A stretch of DNA of 64,000 nucleotides from Providencia manganoxydans (GTDB lineage Bacteria > Pseudomonadota > Gammaproteobacteria > Enterobacterales > Enterobacteriaceae): the NCBI RefSeq assembly GCF_016618195.1, contig NZ_CP067099.1:2356001-2420000 (forward strand), written 5' to 3'. The notes beneath the pieces were generated by a model, which saw only the letters and a list, made by a program, of their open reading frames with translations, was not told the origin of the DNA and ran no database searches. Numbering within the stretch: the first letter of the stretch is position 1; every line of letters begins with the position of its first letter. This document shows, piece by piece, positions 1-7,863 of this stretch. The position numbers were made by a program, and so were the translations under genes.

Positions 1-641
1 GCGAATGCAACCATATCTGGCCCTGTTGCCGTTACAGGCACCACAACCAGTTCAATATGATAAATCTTCGCTAATGCTTTAAAACCTGGATAAGTTAGCG
101 CATCAACAGCAATCACATCACCCGGGCTAAAAATACCTAACACAATCGTTGCAAGGCCATGTTGGGCGCCACCGACAATTGCAATTTGATCAGGATCTAT
201 CTGCTTTATTCCTCTTTGAGCCAGATAGTTAGCAAAAATAGCCCTTTCATGACGACGCCCCACATGAGGTAAATAATGAAGAAAACCTTCTATATCTCCT
301 CCTGAAGACAAATGCCGTAATGCTTCTCTTAACCTTTGTGTTTGCTCATTTTCGACTGGATAAATGTAATTAAGATCTAACATTGTTGGGACAACATCAT
401 GTTCAATGCTTGATGTAGGCAATAAGCTTACGTCACGTACAAATGTTCCTCTTCCTGTCTCACCACTCACTAATCCTTGTTTGATCAGTTCATTATAGAC
501 ACGTGACGCTGTCACCAATGAAATGCCATTTTGCTTAGCAAACGCACGATGTGTCGGCAATCTGGTACCGGGTGCTAATTCACCACTATGGATCCTATTC
601 GCTAAATCATCTACATAGCTTTTATACCGAGCCTGTGTCAT
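1..641 (-). CDS. MocR/PdxR-type GntR regulator with aminotransferase domain (C-terminus off window)
   Basis: The ATG lies at 639-641 on the minus strand and the frame stays open to the left edge, so about 213 N-terminal residues are present. Residues 1-70 form a GntR winged helix: a basic first helix, a PGTRLPTHRAFA stretch and a GETGRGTFVRD wing. A PLP-dependent class I aminotransferase-like domain follows, with a YLPHVGRRHER stretch, the GGAQHGL segment and a TYPGF motif. The PLP-binding lysine would lie outside the window. MocR regulators usually sense PLP or an amino-acid adduct and often control a divergent neighbour. Here the neighbour is an EamA transporter starting 99 bp away, so a shared control region at 642-740 is likely. 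The ligand cannot be told. Confidence 0.9.
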   Translation of the reverse strand, partial: MTQARYKSYVDDLANRIHSGELAPGTRLPTHRAFAKQNGISLVTASRVYNELIKQGLVSGETGRGTFVRDVSLLPTSSIEHDVVPTMLDLNYIYPVENEQTQRLREALRHLSSGGDIEGFLHYLPHVGRRHERAIFANYLAQRGIKQIDPDQIAIVGGAQHGLATIVLGIFSPGDVIAVDALTYPGFKALAKIYHIELVVVPVTATGPDMVAF

Positions 642-740
642 GCAATTGTACCTATGACAATTTTTTGATTGTCATGATTATCTCGATTAGTTTAGCTGAA
701 TACAAGTCGCAATATAGGCATAAATTATTAGGTAATTAAA

Positions 741-1613
741 ATGAAATCGTATTCTCATACTACTCGCGGTTGGATAAACGGCTTTATTGGAGTCGCTATT
801 TTCAGTGGTTCACTGCCCGCAACTAAAGCAGCTTTAATTGGCTTTTCTCCTGACTTTTTAACTGCCAGCCGAGCCGCTATCGCAGGGTTACTCTCTGTGC
901 TGATTTTAATACTGTTTCGTCAAAAATTACCAAATAGACAACAAATTATTGGATTGTCTGTTGTTGCATTAGGTGTCGTCGTTGGTTTTCCATTTTTAAC
1001 CGCCCTCGCCTTAAAACAGGTAACTTCTGCGCATTCTATGGTCTTTTTAGGGCTACTGCCTTTATCTACCGCTATTTTTGGTGTGTTGCGTGGTGGTGAA
1101 AGACCCCATAAAGCATTTTGGTTCTTTTCTGTATTAGGTAGTCTGTTTGTTATGGGATTTGCCTATTTTCAGGGAGGAAACAGCACATTAATCGGTGACT
1201 TATATATGCTCGCTGCTGTTTTAGTCTGTGGCCTTGGTTATGCCGAAGGCGCAAAGTTATCAAAGCATTTAGGTAGCTGGCAGGTCATTTGTTGGGCATT
1301 AGTTATTTCATTACCGGTCATGCTTATTCTCTGCCTATTACTTTGGCCTGACAGTTTGGAGGCTGTTCCTGCTTTTGCATGGGGTGGGCTTGGCTATGTC
1401 GCATTATTTAGCATGCTAATTGGCTTCTTCTTTTGGTACAGCGGATTAGCGGAAGGAGGTATTGCAGGTGTAAGCCAATTACAACTACTACAACCTTTTA
1501 TGGGATTAATGATTTCAGCATGGATACTTAAAGAATCAATTAACACATTGATGGTTATCTCAACAATAGGCGTTATTATTTGTGTTATCGGTTCAAAACG
1601 TTTTAGCCACTAA
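741..1613 (+). CDS. EamA/DMT-family inner-membrane transporter
   Basis: This 290-residue, almost entirely hydrophobic protein has ten likely membrane helices arranged as two EamA repeats (about residues 12-135 and 150-286), typical of drug/metabolite transporters. The first repeat carries the usual GSLPATKAALIGFSP-type opening and the second the EGGIAGVSQLQLLQP stretch. The gene starts 99 bp from the divergent MocR regulator and ends in a good Rho-independent terminator. Family members export amino acids, purines or drugs. The pairing with a PLP-linked regulator hints at an amine or amino-acid substrate, but this is inference only. Confidence 0.85.
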   Translation: MKSYSHTTRGWINGFIGVAIFSGSLPATKAALIGFSPDFLTASRAAIAGLLSVLILILFRQKLPNRQQIIGLSVVALGVVVGFPFLTALALKQVTSAHSMVFLGLLPLSTAIFGVLRGGERPHKAFWFFSVLGSLFVMGFAYFQGGNSTLIGDLYMLAAVLVCGLGYAEGAKLSKHLGSWQVICWALVISLPVMLILCLLLWPDSLEAVPAFAWGGLGYVALFSMLIGFFFWYSGLAEGGIAGVSQLQLLQPFMGLMISAWILKESINTLMVISTIGVIICVIGSKRFSH

Positions 1614-1622
1614 CAACAAGCA

Positions 1623-1660
1623 AAATGGTGAAGTTCAATCACTGAACTGCCCATTTTTTT
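1623..1660 (+). terminator. Rho-independent terminator of the EamA gene
   Basis: An AAATGG arm at 1623-1628 pairs with CCATTT at 1651-1656, and AGTTCA pairs with TGAACT inside it. A run of seven T residues follows immediately. It lies 10 bp after the EamA stop codon. Confidence 0.75.
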
Positions 1661-1757
1661 ATTAAAAGAGCCAGTTAATGCACTTAAAGCGCGATCATTT
1701 GATCCACGTTTAGCTAAGATGAAAAGATTATTACAATCGCATTGGAATTATCTATGA
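1632..1757 (+). pseudogene. Possible 3' remnant of a lost gene
   Basis: A frame without start codon is open from 1632 to a TGA at 1755-1757, about 41 codons. Its last 30 residues look protein-like, with a basic FDPRLAKMKRLLQSHW stretch. The TGA overlaps the ATG of the grpB-like gene as ATGA, the arrangement seen in coupled operon genes. The frame begins inside the EamA terminator, so any original start has gone. I do not recognise the sequence and it may be chance. Confidence 0.25.
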
Positions 1758-2383
1758 CAATATCAATCGAGCAGCTCAAGCAACAAATAATGACATTTCT
1801 GGATGGTGATCCTAATGAAAACCCATGGGTAAAAGGAAAACCTCAACCTGAACAGATTGATGTTGTTAAATATAATAATGAATGTCCATTAATTTTTACT
1901 GAGCAAAAACAAGCAATTAGTAATGTACTTGCTAATCAATTTATAAGTATTGAACATGTAGGTTCAACCGCAGTACCTAAATTAGCGGCAAAGCCTGTTA
2001 TTGATATTGATCTGATTGTTCAATCACCTAATGATGAAAGTCGCTATCTAGCGGCCTTAGAAAGCTTAGGTTATGAGCTGACGGTAAGAGAGCTATCATG
2101 GTATCAACATCGGATGTTACGCTTAGCTGAACCCCGAGTGAATCTACATATCTTCCCACAAAATTGCCCTGAACATATACGCCATCTCTTGTTTCGTGAT
2201 TGGTTAATCACACATCCAAAAGATTGCGCTTTATATGAGGAAACTAAACTGTCGGCGAAAATGGGTACCAATGATGTTGTGACCTATAACCTGAATAAAA
2301 ATGAAGTAGTTAAACAAATCTATCAACACATATTTGCTGAACTGGATACCCTTTTACCTGCATTACTTATTACTAATTATTAG
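1754..2383 (+). CDS. GrpB-family (UPF0157) nucleotidyltransferase-like protein
   Basis: The protein has 209 residues from the ATG at 1754; an upstream in-frame TTG at 1742 would add four residues but has no better ribosome site. The GrpB core is present: an EHVGSTAVPKLAAKP segment at about 67-81 followed by DIDLIV at 83-88. This is the G-S plus D-x-D pattern of the nucleotidyltransferase fold shared with CoaE-associated GrpB domains. About 60 residues further on is a WYQHRMLRL stretch and a NLHIF motif, also typical. The cellular role of the family is unknown. A GNAT acetyltransferase starts 7 bp downstream, so the two are probably one transcript. Confidence 0.85.
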   Translation: MTISIEQLKQQIMTFLDGDPNENPWVKGKPQPEQIDVVKYNNECPLIFTEQKQAISNVLANQFISIEHVGSTAVPKLAAKPVIDIDLIVQSPNDESRYLAALESLGYELTVRELSWYQHRMLRLAEPRVNLHIFPQNCPEHIRHLLFRDWLITHPKDCALYEETKLSAKMGTNDVVTYNLNKNEVVKQIYQHIFAELDTLLPALLITNY

Positions 2384-2390
2384 GTCACCT

Positions 2391-2852
2391 ATGCACTTTA
2401 TTACGTTAAATGAACACCATACTCACCTTATCGAGCAAATTACCCATACTCTGCATACTGAATGGCACGAACTCAAATCATGGAGTGATCTTGATAATAT
2501 TCGTCAGCGCTTAATCACACGTATTACAGCGCCTAGCCCACAAACCGTTGCTTGCTTTATAGATGATAACGAGCAATTACTTGCTACCGCCAGTATCATT
2601 TTGAATGAGCTCATTGGCATTAAAGATAGCAAATGGTGGATTGGTGAAATCGTTACGGTGCCCTCTGCTCGTGGTAAGGGTATCGGTAGTCAGCTCATTG
2701 AGCAGCTTTATCACAAATTTAAACAACATACTGATGAATGTCTGTACTTATACACACCAGATATGCAAGCGCTTTATCGCCGAATGGGATGGCGTGATGT
2801 ACAACACACTATCGCTAATAATGAGCAAGTAACTGTAATGAAACGCGGCTAG
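2391..2852 (+). CDS. GNAT-family N-acetyltransferase
   Basis: The gene encodes 153 residues. The start at 2391 was chosen because a TTAGG sequence lies at a suitable distance and the GNAT fold begins directly after it; a longer frame from 2334 would overlap grpB by 50 bp. The acetyl-CoA-binding motif A is clear: a WWIGEIVTVPSARGKGIGS block at 82-100 with the R-G-K-G-I-G pyrophosphate loop. The C-terminal YRRMGW segment is the usual motif B. The substrate is unknown. It is closely linked to the grpB-like gene and followed by a long inverted repeat. Confidence 0.85.
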   Translation: MHFITLNEHHTHLIEQITHTLHTEWHELKSWSDLDNIRQRLITRITAPSPQTVACFIDDNEQLLATASIILNELIGIKDSKWWIGEIVTVPSARGKGIGSQLIEQLYHKFKQHTDECLYLYTPDMQALYRRMGWRDVQHTIANNEQVTVMKRG

Positions 2853-2853
2853 G

Positions 2854-2884
2854 CTGTTGCCAAACGTATTATGTTTGGCAACAG
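2854..2884 (+). terminator. Inverted repeat after the GNAT gene, probable terminator
   Basis: A perfect 12-bp stem (2854-2865 with 2873-2884) encloses a 7-nt loop and starts 2 bp after the GNAT stop. The T-tract behind it is interrupted (TGACTAATGTTTT), so termination strength is uncertain. Confidence 0.5.
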
Positions 2885-3031
2885 TGACTAATGTTTTGAC
2901 ATAAACGAGAAAAATCAATTGATTGATTTTCGGCTGATAACACGAAGCGGGAGAAAGCACGCTTTTATTCCGTTTCGCAGCCATTTACCGACCATAAAAT
3001 GGCCGGCAAAGAATAAGCGATATGTAAGATT

Positions 3032-3673
3032 TTAAGCGGCTAATGCAAGTTTAGCACCAAACATTAAGAACACGGCACCAATACAGCTATTAGATAGCTT
3101 AGAGAGTTTTTGGTTATGTTTAACCATATTCGTAACAGCGACGGCACCAAAGATTAATAATGACAAGTAAATCATGCTACATATTTCCAAAATACTACCC
3201 AGTATAAAAAATGGGATCCCCGCATTCGGGTAAGTAGGCTCAATAAATTGGATAAAGAATGACACATAAAAAATAATCATTTTAGGATTGAGCAAGCTTA
3301 AAAATACCGCTTTTTGATACGTCCCTTTTGTCGCTAGGACAATTGCATCCACATCTGCGGCTTGCTCTTTTTTATGGAAAACACTGTAAAGCGTTTTCAC
3401 TCCTAAATAAAATAAATAAGTTGCACCAACATACTTAATAACACTAAAGAAGATAGGCGATGTTTTTACTAATGAAGCAACCCCTAAAAATGATAAAAAA
3501 ATCAGTATCGCATCACCTGAAAACACACCTAACGCCGCTTTATAGCCATTTTTGATGCCATATTTTGCACTGCTTGTTAATACAAATAAAGAATTAGGGC
3601 CTGGAACAAGTGTAATGAAAATCACACCAATTAAATAAGTCCATAAGTTTGTGATACCAAAATTTTCAAGCAT
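3032..3673 (-). CDS. LysE/RhtB-family amino-acid exporter
   Basis: This 213-residue membrane protein has about six helices and the family hallmark VPGPNSLFV at residues 23-31. The KYGIKNGYKAALGVFSGD stretch that follows and the LLNPKMIIFYVSFFIQF segment are also LysE/RhtB features. Members export basic amino acids, homoserine, threonine or other neutral amino acids; the substrate here cannot be assigned. It is transcribed away from an AraC regulator gene that starts 514 bp to the right, and the AzlCD exporter lies beyond that, so this corner of the chromosome is concerned with amino-acid efflux. The ribosome-binding site is weak. Confidence 0.9.
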   Translation of the reverse strand: MLENFGITNLWTYLIGVIFITLVPGPNSLFVLTSSAKYGIKNGYKAALGVFSGDAILIFLSFLGVASLVKTSPIFFSVIKYVGATYLFYLGVKTLYSVFHKKEQAADVDAIVLATKGTYQKAVFLSLLNPKMIIFYVSFFIQFIEPTYPNAGIPFFILGSILEICSMIYLSLLIFGAVAVTNMVKHNQKLSKLSNSCIGAVFLMFGAKLALAA

Positions 3674-4186
3674 AAGGAACCCGCTAACTTAATAAAAGTT
3701 ATAACAAAAAATAAACATATCTACTTGATGACACCTATGATACACGGGTTTATTAAACTGTAAAAGATATCACTATATGCAATACAAAATACAGTCATAT
3801 GAACTAGTTATAAATACACAGATATACATTTTAAACCTAAAAACACCCTTAAGTTAGAGTTATATTTCACTTTATCTGTGAGAAATAGAACCCTGTTGTT
3901 TTCAATCTTAAAACAGTTTTTTATTCCAATTTATTTATTTTTATTGAATTTATAAACTAATTAAAAATATTTGAAAGTGATAGTGAAACTCATAACGATT
4001 AGCGGTATAACTATTCTGGATTTAATCGCATCGATACTCTAAATAATTCGAGGGGCAGCTAGGCGACAAGTGAGTGACTCGCTAGGAGAATATACATGTA
4101 TGTGATTAGTGCGAATGAGCATAATCAACAGCGCTGCAACTTGAAGTATCACGAGTATATTTATTTGAATTTTGTAGGAACCCACT
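3674..4186. other. Intergenic region between lysE-like and araC-like genes
   Basis: About 510 bp with no convincing ORF. The left 360 bp are very AT-rich and must hold the divergent promoters. The right part is an ERIC-like repeat (4035-4159). No RNA gene was recognised. Confidence 0.6.
4035..4159. repeat. ERIC-like intergenic repeat, copy 1 (full length)
   Basis: A 125-bp element starting TACTCTAAATAATTCGAG and ending TTGAAGTATCACGAGTATA, so the two ends are imperfect inverted repeats. The size, the ends and the internal GAATGAGC segment match the ERIC/IRU family as found in Yersinia and Photorhabdus. Related copies occur at 5031-5096, 6213-6338 and 19721-19845. Confidence 0.8.
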
Positions 4187-5026
4187 TTGGATAGCGCCAA
4201 CTATTTTCATCTACAAGAGCTCAATGGGCTAGAAATGATCCAAGCTCAATACCATCATCAAAAATTTTCCCGACATACTCATGAAGGCTTTTGTATTGGT
4301 GTAATGGAGGATGGCGCACAACAGTTTTTTCGTACTGGTGAAAATCATTATGCACCAAAAGGCGACATTATTATTATCAATGCTGATGAAATTCACACTG
4401 GCTCTTCTGCTGTTGCAAATGGCTGGGCTTATAAAGCTATTTATCCCACACCTGAAATGTTTGAACGTTTAACATTAGATCTCAACACTGAAAACTATGG
4501 AGTTACCCCTTGGTTTCCAAATGCCGTTATTCATGACTCAGGTTTAGCAAGCCAACTTAGCCTACTCTTCGATTTACTGCTACAACCAAACAATACCTTG
4601 TTAAAAGAAACCTTGTTACTTTCTTCTATGAGTTGGTTAATTTTAAAATACAACAAAAGTAGGTTGCGACTTCAGGACATTACCCCTGCCAAGCAAAGCA
4701 TACAAAATATTTGTGACTTGATGATGAATAGCGCTGAGCAAGAACATTCATTAACTGAATTAGCTACAATAGCAGGCTTTAGCCAGTGGCATTTTTTGAG
4801 ACAATTTAAATTACATACTGGCACTACGCCACACGTTTTTTTAATACAAGCAAGATTATACAAAGCCAAAAAATTACTTCTTCAAGGATTAAAACCTGCT
4901 GATGTTTCAAGTCAATGCGGTTTCTCTGACCAAAGTCACTTCACTCGCCATTTTAAGCAAGCTATTGGTGTGACTCCAGGCCAATATATTCAACATCAAA
5001 TAAATAGGCTAAGTGACCATAAATAG
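4187..5026 (+). CDS. AraC-family transcriptional regulator next to azlCD
   Basis: The protein has 279 residues from a TTG start that is preceded by GTAGGAA at correct spacing; the next ATG would remove 16 residues of the cupin domain. Residues about 10-90 form an AraC-type cupin (SRHTHEGFCIGVMEDG and a GDIIIINADEIHTG strand). Residues 170-272 hold the paired helix-turn-helix domain, with the LTELATIAGFSQWHFLRQFK first helix pair and a GFSDQSHFTRHFKQAIGVTPGQY second one. It lies directly upstream of azlC-azlD on the same strand and is divergent from the lysE-like gene, so it probably controls amino-acid export. The 3' end runs into a truncated ERIC-like repeat. Confidence 0.9.
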   Translation: MDSANYFHLQELNGLEMIQAQYHHQKFSRHTHEGFCIGVMEDGAQQFFRTGENHYAPKGDIIIINADEIHTGSSAVANGWAYKAIYPTPEMFERLTLDLNTENYGVTPWFPNAVIHDSGLASQLSLLFDLLLQPNNTLLKETLLLSSMSWLILKYNKSRLRLQDITPAKQSIQNICDLMMNSAEQEHSLTELATIAGFSQWHFLRQFKLHTGTTPHVFLIQARLYKAKKLLLQGLKPADVSSQCGFSDQSHFTRHFKQAIGVTPGQYIQHQINRLSDHK

Positions 5027-5030
5027 CTTA

Positions 5031-5096
5031 TTAGCACGAATGAGCGAACTCACCAGACCTTAATAAAATGCGCGGCAGCTTGAAGTCTGACGAGAA
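5031..5096. repeat. Truncated ERIC-like repeat, copy 2 (right half)
   Basis: The segment TTAGCACGAATGAGCG followed by a GCGCGGCAGCTTGAAGTCTGACGAG end aligns with the right half of copy 1, with a small insertion between them. The left half is absent; the AraC stop codon lies 4 bp before it. Confidence 0.6.
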
Positions 5097-5172
5097 AAGA
5101 GCAATTTTATTCTATAACCTTTATAACAACACCAGTATGATAAAGAAAACGGTCAAAAAGGGTATTAAATCA

Positions 5173-5874
5173 ATGCAGTTACAACAAAGTCGCCATTGGC
5201 GGCGTGCTTTTATTGATGGATCAATACATATGACACCATTAAACTTAGCCGTTATTCCATGGGGTATTTTAGCGGGTTCAATGGCTGTAGAGGCTGGACT
5301 TTCGTTTTGGCAAAGTATCTCTATGTCGATCATGATCTTTGCGGGAGCGGCTCAGCTTGTGACTTTAGGTTTATTAAATTCAGGAGCGGGCTATCTAACC
5401 ATTATTATTTCTGTGTTTTTCATTACATCGCAGCATCTACTGTACGGTCTCACCATGCGCCCCCATGTAAAAAATTTTACTACAGCAGAACGCCTAAGTA
5501 TTGGTTTTTTATTAACTGATGAATTATTTGCCATCAGTGCAGCTAAGCGGCAGCCATTAAGTTTCCCTTACTTATTTGGTGCGGGGTTTAGTTTTTATAT
5601 CGTGTGGTTAATCACTAGCCTCTGCGGCATCGTCATGGCTAATTTCATTACTGATCTTAGCCGATTACATTTAGATTTTTCTGTTGTCGCAACATTATTA
5701 GCAATTGTTGTCCCCCTGACTAAAAAAGTCAGTACGATTTGTGGTGTCCTCTTCTCACTGATTGTTGCGGTGGTACTTTCACTTTACTCAATTAGCAGTG
5801 CAATTGTCATTGCTGGGGTTGGTGGAATGTGCGTATCAGTTTTAGTTTCTCGTTTACTTAAGGAAGAAAAATGA
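5173..5874 (+). CDS. azlC: AzlC-family branched-chain amino-acid exporter, large subunit
   Basis: The protein has 233 residues from the ATG at 5173, which matches the usual AzlC length. Earlier in-frame ATGs at 5068 and 5137 would add ERIC-derived or poorly conserved residues. The N-terminal RRAFIDGSIHMTPLNLAVIPWGILAGSMAVEAG-type segment (here residues about 8-40), a SIMIFAGAAQL helix and a LLTDELFA stretch at about 112 are AzlC hallmarks. With the small AzlD subunit it exports branched-chain amino acids or analogues across the inner membrane. Its stop overlaps the start of azlD by 4 bp. Confidence 0.88.
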   Translation: MQLQQSRHWRRAFIDGSIHMTPLNLAVIPWGILAGSMAVEAGLSFWQSISMSIMIFAGAAQLVTLGLLNSGAGYLTIIISVFFITSQHLLYGLTMRPHVKNFTTAERLSIGFLLTDELFAISAAKRQPLSFPYLFGAGFSFYIVWLITSLCGIVMANFITDLSRLHLDFSVVATLLAIVVPLTKKVSTICGVLFSLIVAVVLSLYSISSAIVIAGVGGMCVSVLVSRLLKEEK

Positions 5875-6185
5875 TTTGGGTATTAATTATTTCGCTTTCC
5901 ATCATCGTTTTTTCTCTGCGTTATATTTTTTTGATCCCGCAGTTACCTGTTAGGTTACCACTGTTTATTAAACAAGCCTTAAGCTACTCGGCTCCTTGTC
6001 TTTTAACTGCTATTTGCGCGCCGGTGATCCTTTTAGAAAATCACCAGCTACGCGACTTTCCTGATAACCCCTATCTATGGGGTGCCCTTTTCTGTGTCAT
6101 CACGGCATCACTTATTCGAAATATGTTAATGACAGTTGGACTCACATTGCTCTTTTTCTATAGCTTGATTTACTTTATTGGCTGA
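5871..6185 (+). CDS. azlD: AzlD-family small subunit of the exporter
   Basis: A 104-residue protein with about four membrane helices, typical of AzlD (PF05437). A PVRLPLFIKQALSYSAPCLL block near residues 25-45 is characteristic. The ATGA overlap with azlC indicates translational coupling, and the two subunits are expected to form one transporter. An ERIC-like repeat follows 27 bp after the stop and may act on the 3' end of the mRNA. Confidence 0.88.
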   Translation: MIWVLIISLSIIVFSLRYIFLIPQLPVRLPLFIKQALSYSAPCLLTAICAPVILLENHQLRDFPDNPYLWGALFCVITASLIRNMLMTVGLTLLFFYSLIYFIG

Positions 6186-6212
6186 TTTCATAAGGTATGT
6201 ATCGCTAATATA

Positions 6213-6338
6213 GACTCTAAATAATTCAAGATGCAGCGAAACAAGAAGTGAATAAGTCGCTAAGATCATGTGCCAATATGTGACCCGCGCAAATGGCCAC
6301 TTAATGCAAAGCGCTGCAACTTGGGTATTACGAGTATA
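6213..6338. repeat. ERIC-like intergenic repeat, copy 3
   Basis: A 126-bp element starting GACTCTAAATAATTCAAG and ending CTTGGGTATTACGAGTATA. It keeps both ends of copy 1; the centre is diverged. It sits between azlD and yehS. Confidence 0.75.
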
Positions 6339-6461
6339 AAACAACAAAATCGCTAGCTTTACATACCCCTCTATTCCTTCTAATATCCTCACCTCAAAAT
6401 TACACTATTTTTAAATTTCAGCCTTGGTGGTTGATTTGAAATACAGATGAGATCATTAAAT

Positions 6462-6932
6462 ATGCTGAATAATTATGTGTTACGTAGTGTCCGTTACATG
6501 CTAGATCTGAGTGATAACCAGATGGTTGAAATTATTAAACTTGCTGATTTAACTGTAACTAAAGCTGAAATGGTAGGTTGGTTAAAAAAAGACGACGATC
6601 CTGACTATGTTGAATGCAATGACAAATTACTTGGCCATTTCTTGAACGGTTTGATCTATTTCCGCCGTGGTAAAGATGACAATAACCCAATGCCTGAAGT
6701 AGAAACTCGTATTACCAATAATATTATCCTAAAAAAACTACGAGTTGCTTTTGCATTAAAAGACACTGATATGATCGAGATCTACCAAAAAGTTGATTTT
6801 CGTGTTTCAAAACCTGAACTTAATGCCATATTCCGCAAACCTGATCATAAAAACTACCGTGATTGCGGCGATCAGTTATTACGCTATTTTCTGAAAGGCA
6901 TGACGATGCAACTGCGTAATTTATCCAAGTAA
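6462..6932 (+). CDS. yehS: YehS, DUF1456 family protein
   Basis: From the ATG at 6462 the protein has 156 residues, the length of E. coli YehS; an ATG at 6447 adds five unmatched residues. Two DUF1456 repeats are visible: one at about 1-70 (NNYVLRSVRYMLDLSDN, then FLNGLIYFRRGKDD) and one at about 85-152 (NNIILKKLRVAFALKD, then DCGDQLLRYFLKGM). The family is small, soluble and of unknown function. It stands alone between an ERIC-like repeat and a convergent lysR gene. Confidence 0.92.
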   Translation: MLNNYVLRSVRYMLDLSDNQMVEIIKLADLTVTKAEMVGWLKKDDDPDYVECNDKLLGHFLNGLIYFRRGKDDNNPMPEVETRITNNIILKKLRVAFALKDTDMIEIYQKVDFRVSKPELNAIFRKPDHKNYRDCGDQLLRYFLKGMTMQLRNLSK

Positions 6933-6946
6933 TTTACTTACATTAA

Positions 6947-7837
6947 CTACGCGAGCCGTTGCAATAGATATTGCAAAAATACATCTATTTTCGGTGATAA
7001 TGAACGACGGCTCGCATAAATAGCTCGTAATTCAATCGGAGCTGGCTGCTCATCAAACTCAATCACCTCAAGTAATCCTTGTGCAATTTCCTGTTCACAA
7101 GGCTCTTTGGCCAAAATAGCGTAACCGACCCCTTTAAGAGCTGCAACATTGGCTAAAATACCGCTATTCACTCGATATTGGCTATTAATATTAATTTTTT
7201 GCTGGCATTGTTGTTGATCAATAAACACCCATGGCTGGCCTGATAAGGCACTTAAACTAGAAATACATGGCATATTGGCGAGGTCTGCGATTGTTTGAGG
7301 CCGCCCTGTTCGCTCAATAAGTTGTGGTGATGCGACGACCACACTTTGCCACGTTTTAATTAGCCGAGAGTGATAGCTGCTATTATCCAATTCACCACGA
7401 TGAAAGGTAAACAGTAAGTCGATATCATCATTTATCACATCCAAGGGCATAAGCTGTGTATCACAGTGAATCGCTAATTTCGGATGCTGTAATGCAAATT
7501 CAGCGATTATCTCGGCTAATAATAGGCTCCCCGCTTCACTCGGAATAGTAAGACGTAAAGCACCCGATAATATTTCACGGTGACTAATTTGATCTAAAGT
7601 CTCATCGAGTTCTTCATAAAGCCTTTGGCTCTGCTTTAATAAAATATCACCTTGTTCGGTTAGCCTCATACTGCGCGTTGTTCGTTCAATTAAGCGACAA
7701 TTTAGCTGTTGTTCTAACTGTTTTATACTACGGCTAACATTCGATGTCGGCATTGATAATTGCTGTGCTGCTCGCGCAAAGCTCCCTTGAGAGGCGACGG
7801 ATATAAATACTTTTAATAAATTTAGGTCAACTGACAT
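6947..7837 (-). CDS. LysR-family transcriptional regulator
   Basis: A 296-residue protein with an N-terminal LysR helix-turn-helix (residues about 1-60: GSFARAAQQLSMPTSNVSRS, then LIERTTRSMRLTEQG) and a substrate-binding domain with the LRLTIPSEAG opening at about 96. The LNCRLIERTTRSMRLTEQG type of helix is common in the AaeR/DhcR-like group that regulates oxidoreductases or aromatic-compound genes. A GAAGGA ribosome site precedes the ATG. It begins 26 bp after the end of yedJ on the same strand, so it may be co-transcribed with it. No divergent target gene is present, so its targets are unknown. Confidence 0.9.
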   Translation of the reverse strand: MSVDLNLLKVFISVASQGSFARAAQQLSMPTSNVSRSIKQLEQQLNCRLIERTTRSMRLTEQGDILLKQSQRLYEELDETLDQISHREILSGALRLTIPSEAGSLLLAEIIAEFALQHPKLAIHCDTQLMPLDVINDDIDLLFTFHRGELDNSSYHSRLIKTWQSVVVASPQLIERTGRPQTIADLANMPCISSLSALSGQPWVFIDQQQCQQKININSQYRVNSGILANVAALKGVGYAILAKEPCEQEIAQGLLEVIEFDEQPAPIELRAIYASRRSLSPKIDVFLQYLLQRLA

Positions 7838-7863
7838 TAAGGATCCTTCACCACGATTTATGA

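Noticed and set aside
551..739. 62-codon plus-strand ORF before the EamA gene
   Set aside because: It lies mostly antisense to the N-terminus of the MocR gene, has no ribosome site and no protein-like pattern.
2748..2984. 78-codon minus-strand ORF
   Set aside because: Its first part is antisense to the GNAT gene and it spans the inverted repeat behind it. No ribosome site.
3674..4186. Insertion sequence or its remnant in the gap before araC
   Set aside because: There is no transposase-like frame. The repetitive part is explained by an ERIC-like element.
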